This document shows positions 8,280 through 17,193 of a stretch of 64,000 nucleotides of DNA, one piece after another. A model generated the notes under the pieces. The model saw only the letters and a list, made by a program, of their open reading frames with translations. It ran no database searches and was not told the DNA's origin. The position numbers and the translations under genes were made by a program. Positions within the stretch are counted from its first letter, which is position 1. Every line of letters begins with the position of its first letter. Source of the DNA: Sphingobacterium zeae (lineage in GTDB: Bacteria > Bacteroidota > Bacteroidia > Sphingobacteriales > Sphingobacteriaceae); assembly GCF_030818895.1 (NCBI RefSeq), contig NZ_JAUTBA010000001.1:1178001-1242000 (forward strand), given 5' to 3'.

Positions 8280-10334
8280 CTAAAAGAATAAAAGATAAAT
8301 TAAACCAAGTAAAACTATTAAAAAGACGGAGTACAAAGCGGTCTGTATCTTCCCGTTCTGTACCAAGCGGACTTGATGACCGGTCCAATAGGTTACTGAA
8401 GCAACCGTATTGACTAAGCCGTCTATAATATATTTGTCTATCCAAACACTTAATCTTGAAAGCGATAGCACGATTGACTGAATCAAAGAAACAAAGGCAT
8501 CAACAACATGTTGGTCAAACCAATAACAGAATTGAGCCAATTTTAATGTGCCCTTAACAAATACTACATCGTAAAACTGATTGATATATCCTTGATTTAA
8601 AGAAACCTTCAGTGCCGGATTAGCTGATTTGAATGGGTATCTATTTTGGACATACCATTTCCAACCGATAATCCAGCCAATGATAGAACCAATGAGCAGG
8701 ATCGCGGGAATAATTAGGTGTGCAAGGTGACTTGGTGCAAAGATATATTCGTCCAACAATAAGCCGTCCATCAACCAGGAATCGTGGTACGAAAATGGAT
8801 TGAACGAAAATAGTGGGAATAAGCAGAATACACCCAAAATAAACATCGGAAACAACATGGTTTTTGGCGCATCATGCAGTGGATGACCATGAAGTTTATC
8901 CTGAAGCTGATCCAAAAGCCGGAACTTTCCAAAAAAAGCTTTAAATAGCAAACGGCCAATGTAGAATGCGGTTAAGATACTTACTATAATCAAACTAATA
9001 GGAATGAGAAGATAGACGCTACCTTTTGAAAGTGCCCATTCAAATGAAGAAATGATGATACTATCTTTGGATAAATAACCCGAAGTCAACGGAAATCCTG
9101 CAAGTGCCAATGAAGCTATACTCATGAGCAGAAAGGTATTCGGCATATACTGACGTAATCCACCCATGTTACGTAAATCCTGCGGGTCAAAGTCTAGGTG
9201 GCTATGTGTTTTCAGATGGGCCATTTCATGAATGACTGCGCCGGCCGAAAGAAATAGAAGGCACTTAAAGAAAGCATGCGTCGTGAGATGAAACAAAGCA
9301 GCATCCCATGTTCCAATGCCGATCCCAACCATCATAAAGCCTAGTTGCGATATGGTCGAAAAGGCAAGAATACGCTTGATGTCATATTGGCCCAAGGCGA
9401 AGTATGCTGCCGAAGCTGCCGTGATGGTACCGATAATAGCGATAAATAGTAATGCCGATTCGCTGAATAATGGAAATACTGTAGCCAATAGGAATACGCC
9501 GGCTGCGACCATAGTCGCCGCATGGATCAGGGACGATACGGATGTAGGGCCTTCCATGGCATCCGGAAGCCATACATGTAATGGAAATTGCGCTGATTTG
9601 GCCATAGCAGCCAAGAAAAAGGCTAGTCCTCCTAGGGTAAACCAGATCTGAGGTAAACTATTGACTGGAGATACCCACAGTCCATCGACGATTGTGGATT
9701 GATAGATCAGTCCATTATCACCCAATAAATCGACCAAATTAAGTGTCTTGAACTGCGTAAATACGATCGCAAGGCCCATTAGAAAGCCGAGGTCACCGAT
9801 GCGATTCACTAAAAATGCCTTTTTATTGGCTTGTACAGCAGTTTCGCGCGTAAACCAAAATCCGATCAGCAGATAGGACGCAAACCCAACCAATTCCCAA
9901 AAGACATACATCAGCAAAAGGCTGTCCATAATGACCAATCCCAGCATGGCAAAACAGAACAGGCTTAGATACATCCAATAGCGATGAATGCCGGGATCAC
10001 CTTTCATATATGCCCGGGAATAAATATGCACCGGCAACGCGACAGTAGGTACCAAAAAAAGCATTAAGGTGCTTAAATTATTTAACAGGATACCAACTTT
10101 AAATGAGGTTTCGCCAATAGTGAACCAATCAGCCTGAACTGTTACGGGTGCATTATTCCATATGGTAAACCAAGTGAGTCCACCAGCGATAAAGCTGAGG
10201 GTAATGGCTAGGAGGGAGATAATACCGGACTGGTCGCGTTTACCTAATAAAGATTGATATAAGAACGCTGCTAATGGGGACACTACGGTAATTAGTGCGG
10301 TCAAAAGGGGCGATATGTGAACAACTTGATCCAA
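8280..10334 (-). CDS. nuoL: NADH-quinone oxidoreductase subunit L
   Basis: A 684-residue distal antiporter-like subunit. TM5 carries E147 in VFWELVGFASYLLIGFW. The PLHVWLPDAMEGPTSVSSLI motif follows MAKSAQF, where the TM7 Lys lies. The long C-terminal extension (after about residue 480) fits the lateral helix and final anchoring helix that set NuoL apart from M and N. It starts 3 bases after nuoK ends. Several long antisense frames cover this gene and are shadows. Confidence 0.97.
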   Translation of the reverse strand: MDQVVHISPLLTALITVVSPLAAFLYQSLLGKRDQSGIISLLAITLSFIAGGLTWFTIWNNAPVTVQADWFTIGETSFKVGILLNNLSTLMLFLVPTVALPVHIYSRAYMKGDPGIHRYWMYLSLFCFAMLGLVIMDSLLLMYVFWELVGFASYLLIGFWFTRETAVQANKKAFLVNRIGDLGFLMGLAIVFTQFKTLNLVDLLGDNGLIYQSTIVDGLWVSPVNSLPQIWFTLGGLAFFLAAMAKSAQFPLHVWLPDAMEGPTSVSSLIHAATMVAAGVFLLATVFPLFSESALLFIAIIGTITAASAAYFALGQYDIKRILAFSTISQLGFMMVGIGIGTWDAALFHLTTHAFFKCLLFLSAGAVIHEMAHLKTHSHLDFDPQDLRNMGGLRQYMPNTFLLMSIASLALAGFPLTSGYLSKDSIIISSFEWALSKGSVYLLIPISLIIVSILTAFYIGRLLFKAFFGKFRLLDQLQDKLHGHPLHDAPKTMLFPMFILGVFCLFPLFSFNPFSYHDSWLMDGLLLDEYIFAPSHLAHLIIPAILLIGSIIGWIIGWKWYVQNRYPFKSANPALKVSLNQGYINQFYDVVFVKGTLKLAQFCYWFDQHVVDAFVSLIQSIVLSLSRLSVWIDKYIIDGLVNTVASVTYWTGHQVRLVQNGKIQTALYSVFLIVLLGLIYLLFF

Positions 10335-10337
10335 TGT

Positions 10338-10646
10338 TTATTTGTCTTTTAATTGGTTTACCTCATCCGGATTAATGGTGTTGTAATGTCTATAAACATT
10401 TAATACAATAGCCAGTCCAACGGCTACAGCTGCCGCTGCTAGAACAATCGCAAACAACGCAAAAATTTGTCCGCCATAACTCACTTTATCATATTTCCCA
10501 AAGGCAACAAAATTCAGGATAGCTGCATTGATCATCAACTCAATACCGACCAAAATCATGATCGCATTTTTTTTGGAAAGAACGGTGTAGAGTCCAATGC
10601 TAAAGATACACGCACTCACCACCAAGAAATGCGTCAACGTAATCAT
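10338..10646 (-). CDS. nuoK: NADH-quinone oxidoreductase subunit K
   Basis: A 102-residue, three-helix complex I subunit homologous to MrpC/ND4L. The first conserved membrane Glu is present (E36 in ILVGIELMINAA). The second conserved Glu of E. coli NuoK (E72, in an AAAEA context) appears replaced: the aligned stretch reads IVLAAAAVAVGLAIVL, with Ala at the corresponding position 73. The ATG overlaps the nuoJ stop (4 bases), indicating translational coupling. Assignment is secure from length, the ELMINAA motif and gene order. Confidence 0.97.
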   Translation of the reverse strand: MITLTHFLVVSACIFSIGLYTVLSKKNAIMILVGIELMINAAILNFVAFGKYDKVSYGGQIFALFAIVLAAAAVAVGLAIVLNVYRHYNTINPDEVNQLKDK

Positions 10647-11185
10647 ATTGTACGCTCCTTTCTGGATAAATGAGAAGCTCCAATTAAAGCCATCATCAGA
10701 AATATCGATATAATTTCAAAAGGCAATACGTAAAAAGTCATAAAACGTAATCCGATTTGATGAATATTGTTATCAGTCGCAGTAATATTATTTCCATTTT
10801 CTATGGACTGAATGATCCAGGTTGATGGGGCCTGTTGCCATTCAAAGATGCCATAAAGCATCAGTAACAGAAAACCAAGCACCACTGGAATAGCTTGCCA
10901 TTTAGGCATGCTTAAGAATGAGCCACTGTTATCTTGAAGATCTTTTAAGAGCTCTTTATTGGAGAGCATAAAGGCAAACAGCATGAGAATAAGTACCCCG
11001 CCGACATAGACCATAATTTGTGTAATTGCCACGAAATCAGCTAAAGCAAATAAATATAATCCTGCCATTGCAAATAGAACAATAAAAAATAGGAATAAGG
11101 CGCGAGCGATATTTTTAAGATTCACCAGTAAAAGAGCCGAACCGATTGCTAGGGTAGCGAAAGCGTAGAACAAAATACTTTCCAT
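10643..11185 (-). CDS. nuoJ: NADH-quinone oxidoreductase subunit J
   Basis: A 180-residue membrane subunit with five predicted helices, equivalent to ND6. The conserved VAITQIMVYVGGVLILMLFA motif around residues 52-71 contains the pi-bulge helix thought to link quinone chemistry to proton pumping. The C-terminus ends in the short basic tail SHLSRKERTI. It lies 3 bases after nuoI and overlaps nuoK by 4. Length is typical of the family. Confidence 0.96.
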   Translation of the reverse strand: MESILFYAFATLAIGSALLLVNLKNIARALFLFFIVLFAMAGLYLFALADFVAITQIMVYVGGVLILMLFAFMLSNKELLKDLQDNSGSFLSMPKWQAIPVVLGFLLLMLYGIFEWQQAPSTWIIQSIENGNNITATDNNIHQIGLRFMTFYVLPFEIISIFLMMALIGASHLSRKERTI

Positions 11186-11188
11186 TTT

Positions 11189-11752
11189 CTATTTTTGCTT
11201 TGCTGCCTCCTTTTCAGCTTGAAACTGTGTCCATTCAGCTTTGCGTTGAGCTACCTGCTCGTCAGTCATATCCGAGAATCCGTAAATCAGATCGGTCAGC
11301 TTTTGCGAGCTGCGGTCATATGCATCCGTCATGGTAATACATTCCGTCGGACATACCACCGTGCATAAGCCACAGTACATACACTTCGCCATGTCAATAT
11401 TGAATTTGGCGGGATATAACCGTTTGACGCTACCGTCTGAAGTCTTTCCGATTGCTTCCGGCGATTTGATCGCTTCAATTTCGATACAGTCCACAGGACA
11501 TGCTTTAGCGCAAAGATCACATACAATACAGTCGTCGATATCAACCTGCAATTGGTAACGTGCGACATCGGGGATGGGCATTTTTTCACGCGGATACTGC
11601 ACGGTCACAATACCTTCTTGCCGATCAAAATAGTTGTCTTCTTTGATATTCAATTCCGTCCGTGAGCGACGTGCCCCAAACAGGTGCTTGACAGTCAAAG
11701 ATAAACCTTTGATTGCCGTACGAAATGCATGCGAAGCCGTTTTAAATATCAT
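11189..11752 (-). CDS. nuoI: NADH-quinone oxidoreductase subunit I (2x[4Fe-4S])
   Basis: A 187-residue peripheral subunit that passes electrons to the terminal cluster N2. Two ferredoxin motifs are intact: C75-x2-C78-x2-C81-x3-C85 (CIVCDLCAKACPVDC) and C124-x2-C127-x2-C130-x3-C134 (CMYCGLCTVVCPTEC), binding clusters N6a and N6b. An amphipathic N-terminus (residues 1-30) fits membrane association. It sits between nuoH and nuoJ. It is the only cluster-bearing subunit encoded in this window. Confidence 0.97.
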   Translation of the reverse strand: MIFKTASHAFRTAIKGLSLTVKHLFGARRSRTELNIKEDNYFDRQEGIVTVQYPREKMPIPDVARYQLQVDIDDCIVCDLCAKACPVDCIEIEAIKSPEAIGKTSDGSVKRLYPAKFNIDMAKCMYCGLCTVVCPTECITMTDAYDRSSQKLTDLIYGFSDMTDEQVAQRKAEWTQFQAEKEAAKQK

Positions 11753-11758
11753 AATATC

Positions 11759-12832
11759 CTATGCTATAACTAAAATTCGCCAAATGGCAGAGATGGCCAT
11801 ACACAGAAAAGCCAGCGGTGTCAATACTTTCCAACATAAACTCATCAATTGGTCTGCACGTAACCGCGGTAATGTCCAACGGATCCACATTTGGATGCCT
11901 ACAATAAGGAATGATTTGGCTAAAGTCCAAAATATTCCCCAGGCTAAACCAGTCGTCCAATCTGCGAGGCGTACAGCCCCAATGTTTGGTAATGGCGTGT
12001 TCCATCCGCCTAAAAAGAGGACAACACCCAACATCGATACCAAAAACATCATGGCGTACTCAGCCAGAAAGATAAACGCAAATTGTATTCCACCATATTC
12101 CGTATGGAAACCACCCACCAGTTCAGATTCGGCTTCCGGAATATCAAAAGGAGCACGATTACACTCGGCAAGGGTAGCGATAAAGAATATGATGTAGGTG
12201 ATAATCAAATGCGGAGCCTGAAAAATATTCCAGGCGAAGAGACCGCCAATCTCATTAACTTCCCAGATACCCAGGAATTTAATGCTCCCATTGGTCAGGA
12301 TCCCCTGACCAATAGCGATTTCATTCAGGTTTAGGGTTTGTGTAAGCATGACAACTGTAATCAGCGAAAGGCCTACCGGTATTTCATAGGATACCATCTG
12401 TGCAATGGCACGCATGGAGCCTAACAAAGAATATTTATTGTTGGAACCCCAACCAGCCATTAAAATGCCCAAAGCATCAATGGAAATTATCGCCATAATG
12501 AAGAATAAACCGGTATGCGTATCGGCTGGAATAAAATCTTTTGCCCAAGGAATAACGGCAAATCCTGTAAAGACGGCAACAAAAATAATGATAGGAGCAA
12601 TCCTAAAGAGAATCTTATCTGCAGATGAAGGGGTGATCAGTTCTTTTTGGAGTAATTTGAGAATATCAGCGATGGTTTGAAGACTACCATACTTTCCAGT
12701 TTCCATGGGGCCTAGCCGGTCTTGGACAAATCCCGCAATCTTTCGCTCGGCATATACTGCAAATAAGGTAAATGCTGCTATAAAGGTAAAAATAGCAATA
12801 GGAACCAAGATATGTAGTACATTTTCTAGCAA
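11759..12832 (-). CDS. nuoH: NADH-quinone oxidoreductase subunit H
   Basis: A 357-residue membrane subunit forming the quinone-binding interface with NuoB/D. Diagnostic segments are YAERKIAGFVQDRLGP (residues 27-42), AMISIDALGILMAGWGSNNK around 115-134 and NRAPFDIPEAESELVGGFHT around 225-244, the conserved acidic quinone-site loop. It is first in the cluster. Upstream is a 249-base gap and then citrate synthase on the same strand, so nuoA-G are not adjacent. Confidence 0.97.
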   Translation of the reverse strand: MLENVLHILVPIAIFTFIAAFTLFAVYAERKIAGFVQDRLGPMETGKYGSLQTIADILKLLQKELITPSSADKILFRIAPIIIFVAVFTGFAVIPWAKDFIPADTHTGLFFIMAIISIDALGILMAGWGSNNKYSLLGSMRAIAQMVSYEIPVGLSLITVVMLTQTLNLNEIAIGQGILTNGSIKFLGIWEVNEIGGLFAWNIFQAPHLIITYIIFFIATLAECNRAPFDIPEAESELVGGFHTEYGGIQFAFIFLAEYAMMFLVSMLGVVLFLGGWNTPLPNIGAVRLADWTTGLAWGIFWTLAKSFLIVGIQMWIRWTLPRLRADQLMSLCWKVLTPLAFLCMAISAIWRILVIA

Positions 12833-12874
12833 GTCTTATTTATAATGATTTTTAATAAGAGACCAATTAATACG

Positions 12875-12882
12875 CAAACTTA
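12875..12882 (-). promoter_or_regulatory. -7 element upstream of nuoH
   Basis: Minus-strand TAAGTTTG followed by C matches the Bacteroidota -7 box and lies about 43 bases before the nuoH ATG. No clear TTTG is seen at -33. Confidence 0.4.
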
Positions 12883-13032
12883 ACGAAAAACAGGGAATTT
12901 AGATAGGGAAAAATTAAAATATACTTAACAAGTAGTTTATCGTGACAATAGCGTAACGATGAGCCACTGTTTATTGTTTGATTGAATGCCTCATTCGTAC
13001 ATCCAAAGATTCAAAGGTGCTGCATTAAAAAG

Positions 13033-13060
13033 AAAAAAGCATCCTATAAGGATGCTTTTT
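13033..13060 (-). terminator. Intrinsic terminator of gltA
   Basis: A perfect 12-bp stem, AAAAAGCATCCT (13034-13045) with AGGATGCTTTTT (13049-13060), closes a 3-base loop just after the citrate synthase stop. On the minus strand it continues into a T-rich tract. Confidence 0.9.
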
Positions 13061-13081
13061 CGGATATAAATCGAAACCGAA

Positions 13082-14368
13082 TTAACGATTTGAGAATTCA
13101 ACGTAGTCACGTTCTGTATGGCCAACGTATACTTGTCTAGGACGACCGATAGGCTCTTTGTTTTCACGCATTTCTTTCCATTGTGCAATCCATCCTGGAA
13201 GACGGCCTAAGGCAAATAATACAGTAAACATATCTGCTTTGAAACCTAATGCACGGTAGATGATACCTGAATAGAAGTCAACATTTGGATAAAGTTTTCT
13301 ATCGATGAAGTATTGGTCATTCAATGCCGCTTCTTCTAATTTCTTCGCGATATCCAATACAGGGTCTTGCACACCTAATTTTTCCAAAATATCGTCACAT
13401 GCTTTTTTGATGATTTTAGCACGTGGATCAAAGTTTTTATACACGCGGTGACCAAATCCCATTAAACGGAAAGGATCGTTTTTGTCTTTCGCTTTGGCAA
13501 GATATTTTTCGGCATCACCACCATCATTTTTAATAGCTTCTAACATTTCAATTACCGCCTGATTTGCACCACCATGCAAAGGGCCCCATAATGCATTAAT
13601 ACCTGAAGCGACAGATGCATAGAGGTTTGCATTTGACGAACCTACGATGCGAACGGTAGATGTCGAACAGTTCTGCTCGTGATCAGCATGCAAAATCAGC
13701 AACTTGTGCATAGCATCAATGACAACCGGATCGAACGTTTTTTCGTCGTTAACTTCTCCGAACAACATATTCAGGAAGTTGTCGATGTAGCCAAGGTTAT
13801 TTTTGGGGTATACAACAGGGTGTCCTAATGATTTCTTCTGAATCCAAGAAACGATCGTTGGCATTTTTGCCAAAAGATTGATGATCGTTTGATCCTCTTC
13901 TTCATCTGTTAAGTTTGGGTTTAAAGATTCTGGGTAAAATGCCGATAATGCACCAACTAAACAGGAAAGTTGTCCCATTGGATGCGATTTGGAAGGAAAT
14001 CCAGCGAAGAAATTTTTCATGTCCTCGTGAATCATCATTTGCTTTTTGATGTCAGCTCTGAATTTTTCCAATACCTCTTTTTTAGGAAGCTCTCCATAAA
14101 TCAACAAATAAGCAACCTCCAGGAAAGTCGATTTCTCTGCCAATTGTTCAATGGGATATCCTCTATATCGCAATATGCCTTTTTCACCGTCAAGGAAAGT
14201 AATCGCACTCTTCGTAGCACCCGTATTTTTATATCCTGGGTCTAATGTAATAAATCCGCTTAGATCTCTTAATTTGGAAATATCAACTGCTTTTTCATTC
14301 TCAGTACCGACAACGACCGGAAGGTCATACGAAGTTCCGTCTAAATTTATAGATGCTTTATCTGACAT
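13082..14368 (-). CDS. gltA: Citrate synthase
   Basis: A 428-residue type II (hexameric-type) citrate synthase, condensing acetyl-CoA and oxaloacetate at the start of the TCA cycle. Catalytic and binding residues are visible: H230 in LHADHEQNCSTSTVR, H265 in GPLHGGANQAVIEML, H307 in GFGHRVYKNFDPRA and the catalytic Asp D364 in NVDFYSG. The N-terminal beta-rich extension typical of type II enzymes is present (residues 1-65). It is monocistronic: its own terminator follows, and 189 bases separate it from the next gene upstream. Confidence 0.98.
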   Translation of the reverse strand: MSDKASINLDGTSYDLPVVVGTENEKAVDISKLRDLSGFITLDPGYKNTGATKSAITFLDGEKGILRYRGYPIEQLAEKSTFLEVAYLLIYGELPKKEVLEKFRADIKKQMMIHEDMKNFFAGFPSKSHPMGQLSCLVGALSAFYPESLNPNLTDEEEDQTIINLLAKMPTIVSWIQKKSLGHPVVYPKNNLGYIDNFLNMLFGEVNDEKTFDPVVIDAMHKLLILHADHEQNCSTSTVRIVGSSNANLYASVASGINALWGPLHGGANQAVIEMLEAIKNDGGDAEKYLAKAKDKNDPFRLMGFGHRVYKNFDPRAKIIKKACDDILEKLGVQDPVLDIAKKLEEAALNDQYFIDRKLYPNVDFYSGIIYRALGFKADMFTVLFALGRLPGWIAQWKEMRENKEPIGRPRQVYVGHTERDYVEFSNR

Positions 14369-14410
14369 GTTTATATATTATCTTATATCTGATTTGTTAT
14401 GCTAATCTCA

Positions 14411-14418
14411 CAAATTTA
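14411..14418 (-). promoter_or_regulatory. -7 element upstream of gltA
   Basis: Minus-strand TAAATTTG matches TAnnTTTG about 43 bases before the gltA ATG. No convincing -33 box was found. Confidence 0.4.
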
Positions 14419-14557
14419 ACTATTTGATATTTAAAACTGAAAGTTCTTTTGGAATTAAAATGACATGACTGCGTCATTTTGGATAATATTCACGAACTAT
14501 TTACCTAAATAAGCAAATTATGTATACAGATTTAACATTACCTTATTCTACAAAGCG

Positions 14558-14803
14558 TTAATCTATTTTCCGCTGAGCAACCTTTCCTTTATCTTCAAAA
14601 TTTCCATGTTTACCTGATCCGAAGAAAGGAATGATAACAAAGCAGACGAGCACGATCGAAGTCACGGTCAGTATCCCGGTGGTCCATAGAATTTTATTGA
14701 AATTTTCGGCGTCTAATAGCCGGATGCCCCACATTCCTAAAAGGAAATAGGTAGCAATGAAAAGAATCACCAAAGTGAATAGTATACCAAATATATATTT
14801 CAT
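14558..14803 (-). CDS. Small two-helix membrane protein, unrecognised
   Basis: An 81-residue protein with two hydrophobic segments, about residues 4-26 (IFGILFTLVILFIATYFLLG) and 40-62 (LWTTGILTVTSIVLVCFVII), and a charged C-terminal tail with many Lys and Asp residues. No family is recognised. Its start lies 6 bases after the stop of the upstream SPFH gene, so it is the last member of a three-gene minus-strand operon. A role as membrane partner of the SPFH protein is inferred from position only. Confidence 0.7.
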   Translation of the reverse strand: MKYIFGILFTLVILFIATYFLLGMWGIRLLDAENFNKILWTTGILTVTSIVLVCFVIIPFFGSGKHGNFEDKGKVAQRKID

Positions 14804-14809
14804 GATGAG

Positions 14810-15817
14810 TTATATTTTGTTGAGGATCTGTTTCTTAAGTGCGTCGAATTCTTCTTGCGTAATGATGTTTTCACGAAGTAGCAGTTGCATCTTTTGGAGC
14901 TTTTCCACGAAGTCGCCTTCTTGCTGTATATGCCCTTTGATCTCGTCCTTTTGAAGGTCAAACTGCTTACCCAGTTCCATACCGACGCCAAGTTGTGCGC
15001 CCACTCCCGCAATCCCACCTTCATTCTTAGCGGCGTCTCGAAGCGCACGTAATTTTTCTAATTCAACATAGCTTAGGCCGGCTTGCTGTGCGGCTTGATT
15101 TTGTGTGGTTAGGTCGGCGATTTCTCCAATTCTACGTTGCGTATTCGCATCAAATTGGGTTCCTAAAATTTTAAAATCTGTAATGTCGAGCCCGAGATCT
15201 TTAAAATCTTGTTCTACCGCAGTCTTGATATCGTTGGATAGTAATGCTAATTGGCTGTCAATTTCGTTATAACCCAGCTTCTTCTGTGCAATCTGTGTGG
15301 TTATTTGTTGGGGAATGCGATTATTGAGGATGTCCTGGATGACCGCTGTGCTGACCGTATTTTGATTGGCTACAATGTTTTTATAGAAATGCACCGGTTC
15401 CTTGATGAGGTAAGAGAACGTGCCATTCAAGCCGATTTCTACGGGTAAGTTGTAATGAGGGTCGATATATTTTATTGGAGATCCAGTTCCCCAGGATTGA
15501 TTTACAATAGCTGCCGTACGAAAAAAGTAGATATACAGTTTGTGTTCGGATTCGAAATTTTGCCGTAGTCGTGCTAACGTAGTAAAAAATGGATGGTTGT
15601 CCGTTTTGAGGTTATACGTTCCAGGCTCGGTGAGCAGGCTCTCACCTTTTCCTTCATACACAAGAATGCATCCCTGCCCTGGAGCGAGGATTAGTTTGCT
15701 GGAATTTTTGATCTCATTCCTTTCGGATGGAAATTTATACCATAATAATCGAGGGTCTTGGTTTTTCCACTCGATAACTTCAGAAAGTTGGTTATTAAAA
15801 AGATTAAATAGTCCCAT
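14810..15817 (-). CDS. SPFH (band 7)-like protein with C-terminal SHOCT-like motif
   Basis: A 335-residue protein resembling the bacterial SPFH family that is often labelled virion core protein-like. Residues about 1-230 carry the SPFH-type fold, with VIEWKNQDPRLLWYKFPSE near the start, LILAPGQGCILVYEGK and the GTYNLKTDNHPFF segment. A helical, Ala/Gln-rich stretch follows (about 230-280). The C-terminus KMQLLLRENIITQEEFDALK matches a SHOCT-type motif, a short oligomerisation module. No N-terminal membrane helix is evident, so membrane contact would come from a partner. It is flanked by the two-TM gene and the zinc-ribbon gene (6- and 5-base gaps). Confidence 0.75.
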   Translation of the reverse strand: MGLFNLFNNQLSEVIEWKNQDPRLLWYKFPSERNEIKNSSKLILAPGQGCILVYEGKGESLLTEPGTYNLKTDNHPFFTTLARLRQNFESEHKLYIYFFRTAAIVNQSWGTGSPIKYIDPHYNLPVEIGLNGTFSYLIKEPVHFYKNIVANQNTVSTAVIQDILNNRIPQQITTQIAQKKLGYNEIDSQLALLSNDIKTAVEQDFKDLGLDITDFKILGTQFDANTQRRIGEIADLTTQNQAAQQAGLSYVELEKLRALRDAAKNEGGIAGVGAQLGVGMELGKQFDLQKDEIKGHIQQEGDFVEKLQKMQLLLRENIITQEEFDALKKQILNKI

Positions 15818-15822
15818 AGTTA

Positions 15823-17193
15823 TTAATTTAGCGTGTCGAATTTGGGATTATACCCTTCAAATTTGTTGATTTGTTTTCCATTATTATCAAAATAATAATA
15901 ATCACTCGAGCCTCTTACAATAAAGCCGTCTTTTAACAGTGTCCCATTTCCGTAGATGGACTTGAGGTCAGTAGTAAACGTTTTTTGTATGGCCCCAGTT
16001 GTGATGTCCAATAGTTGGATCTGGAAAGGATCGTCTTCAGCTGGTGTGGGCTTATAGGCGATAAGGAGCGTTTTGTCATTCTGGGCGACGACTATCGGCT
16101 GAAAGTAAAGTCTGCCTGGTGTAAAGTCTTTGAAGTTAATCAAACGCGCTCCTTTAAATTGCCACGGATTGATTAATACTTTTTTATAGGGATCTCGGTC
16201 TGTAAAAATACCCGATCCGCCATAATCCTTATCCCAAGAAAACCGTGGGGTATCTTTTGGATATCCATATTGATAATGGTAAGTATATTGGATTAACTGA
16301 ATTTTTTCCTCTGGATAATAGCTGGACTTACTTGAAAAAGTAAACTCCGTTTTTGTCGTTGGATTTGGAAGTTTCTTTCTTCTTTCCTCGTAAAGCACTT
16401 TATCCGGTATCGCCTTATTTATTAAAGGGTAATAAGCCAGATTTTGACCTTCATTATTGATAATTTGATAAGCGGAACCATAGTCTTCATACTTAAATTC
16501 AACTTTGGCTATGCCAGTACTTAAAGATGGAGCATCTTTCACATAATTTTCTAAAACACTCTTATACGTGAGCGTGTTTTTGTCGAGTTGATAGATGTAT
16601 TTGGACTTGACGATGATGTAAAGGTTTTGATCTTCAAATACCTGAAGTTTAACGTCGCTGCTCGATAATTCAACAGGAGTCTCCATCAATGCTTTTACCC
16701 ATTCTTTTTTACCTGTTTTAGGGTCAAAAAGCCCAATGTATACCTTGTTGTCTTTGGCTGAATCCATTCTTTTCCTAAATGTTCCTACATTACCAACGAC
16801 CACCACATGCGGCGTATTATTTTTGTCCATGAATAACGTGTTACTCGCATAGTTCCATTCAAGCGGCTCAGCCTCTTCTTTCTCGTTCGCTGAATTGGAA
16901 CCACTATAAGTCGAATAACTTGGCTCAGGCTTCTTGGAAAAAATAGCACTGATCGCCCCGATGATAAACATGACCGCGATAAATCCGACAACGGCGAACA
17001 GAACAATCCGTAGGGCTTTATATTGATCTGTATTGTTGCGCGGATAGTTGTAGTTGTGATTGATATTGATGTCGTCGCTATCGAGAAAAAATTCTGTTCC
17101 GCAGCTGTCACATTTATAATAATCAGGACGTAGTGTGGTGATTTTTATACTCCCACAATGCGGGCATTTGATCGCTTTAATATTTTTAGCCAT
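15823..17193 (-). CDS. Zinc-ribbon, single-TM protein with repeat-rich (propeller-like) C-terminus
   Basis: A 456-residue protein. The N-terminus is a zinc ribbon (C10-x2-C13 and C28-x2-C31, in CPHCGS and CDSCGTEF). A linker leads to a membrane helix at about 60-83 (LRIVLFAVVGFIAVMFIIGA). The remaining 370 residues are beta-strand rich, with recurring phrases such as FMDKNNTPHVVVVG, IGLFDPKTGKKEW and LLDITTGAIQKTF that resemble PQQ-type beta-propeller blades. The ribbon should be cytoplasmic and the propeller-like part outside. It is first of the SPFH trio. Function unknown. Confidence 0.7.
   Translation of the reverse strand: MAKNIKAIKCPHCGSIKITTLRPDYYKCDSCGTEFFLDSDDININHNYNYPRNNTDQYKALRIVLFAVVGFIAVMFIIGAISAIFSKKPEPSYSTYSGSNSANEKEEAEPLEWNYASNTLFMDKNNTPHVVVVGNVGTFRKRMDSAKDNKVYIGLFDPKTGKKEWVKALMETPVELSSSDVKLQVFEDQNLYIIVKSKYIYQLDKNTLTYKSVLENYVKDAPSLSTGIAKVEFKYEDYGSAYQIINNEGQNLAYYPLINKAIPDKVLYEERRKKLPNPTTKTEFTFSSKSSYYPEEKIQLIQYTYHYQYGYPKDTPRFSWDKDYGGSGIFTDRDPYKKVLINPWQFKGARLINFKDFTPGRLYFQPIVVAQNDKTLLIAYKPTPAEDDPFQIQLLDITTGAIQKTFTTDLKSIYGNGTLLKDGFIVRGSSDYYYFDNNGKQINKFEGYNPKFDTLN

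Noticed and set aside
11634..12197. 187-residue frame antisense to nuoI/nuoH
   Set aside because: Opposite strand of two certain genes, with no recognisable domain.
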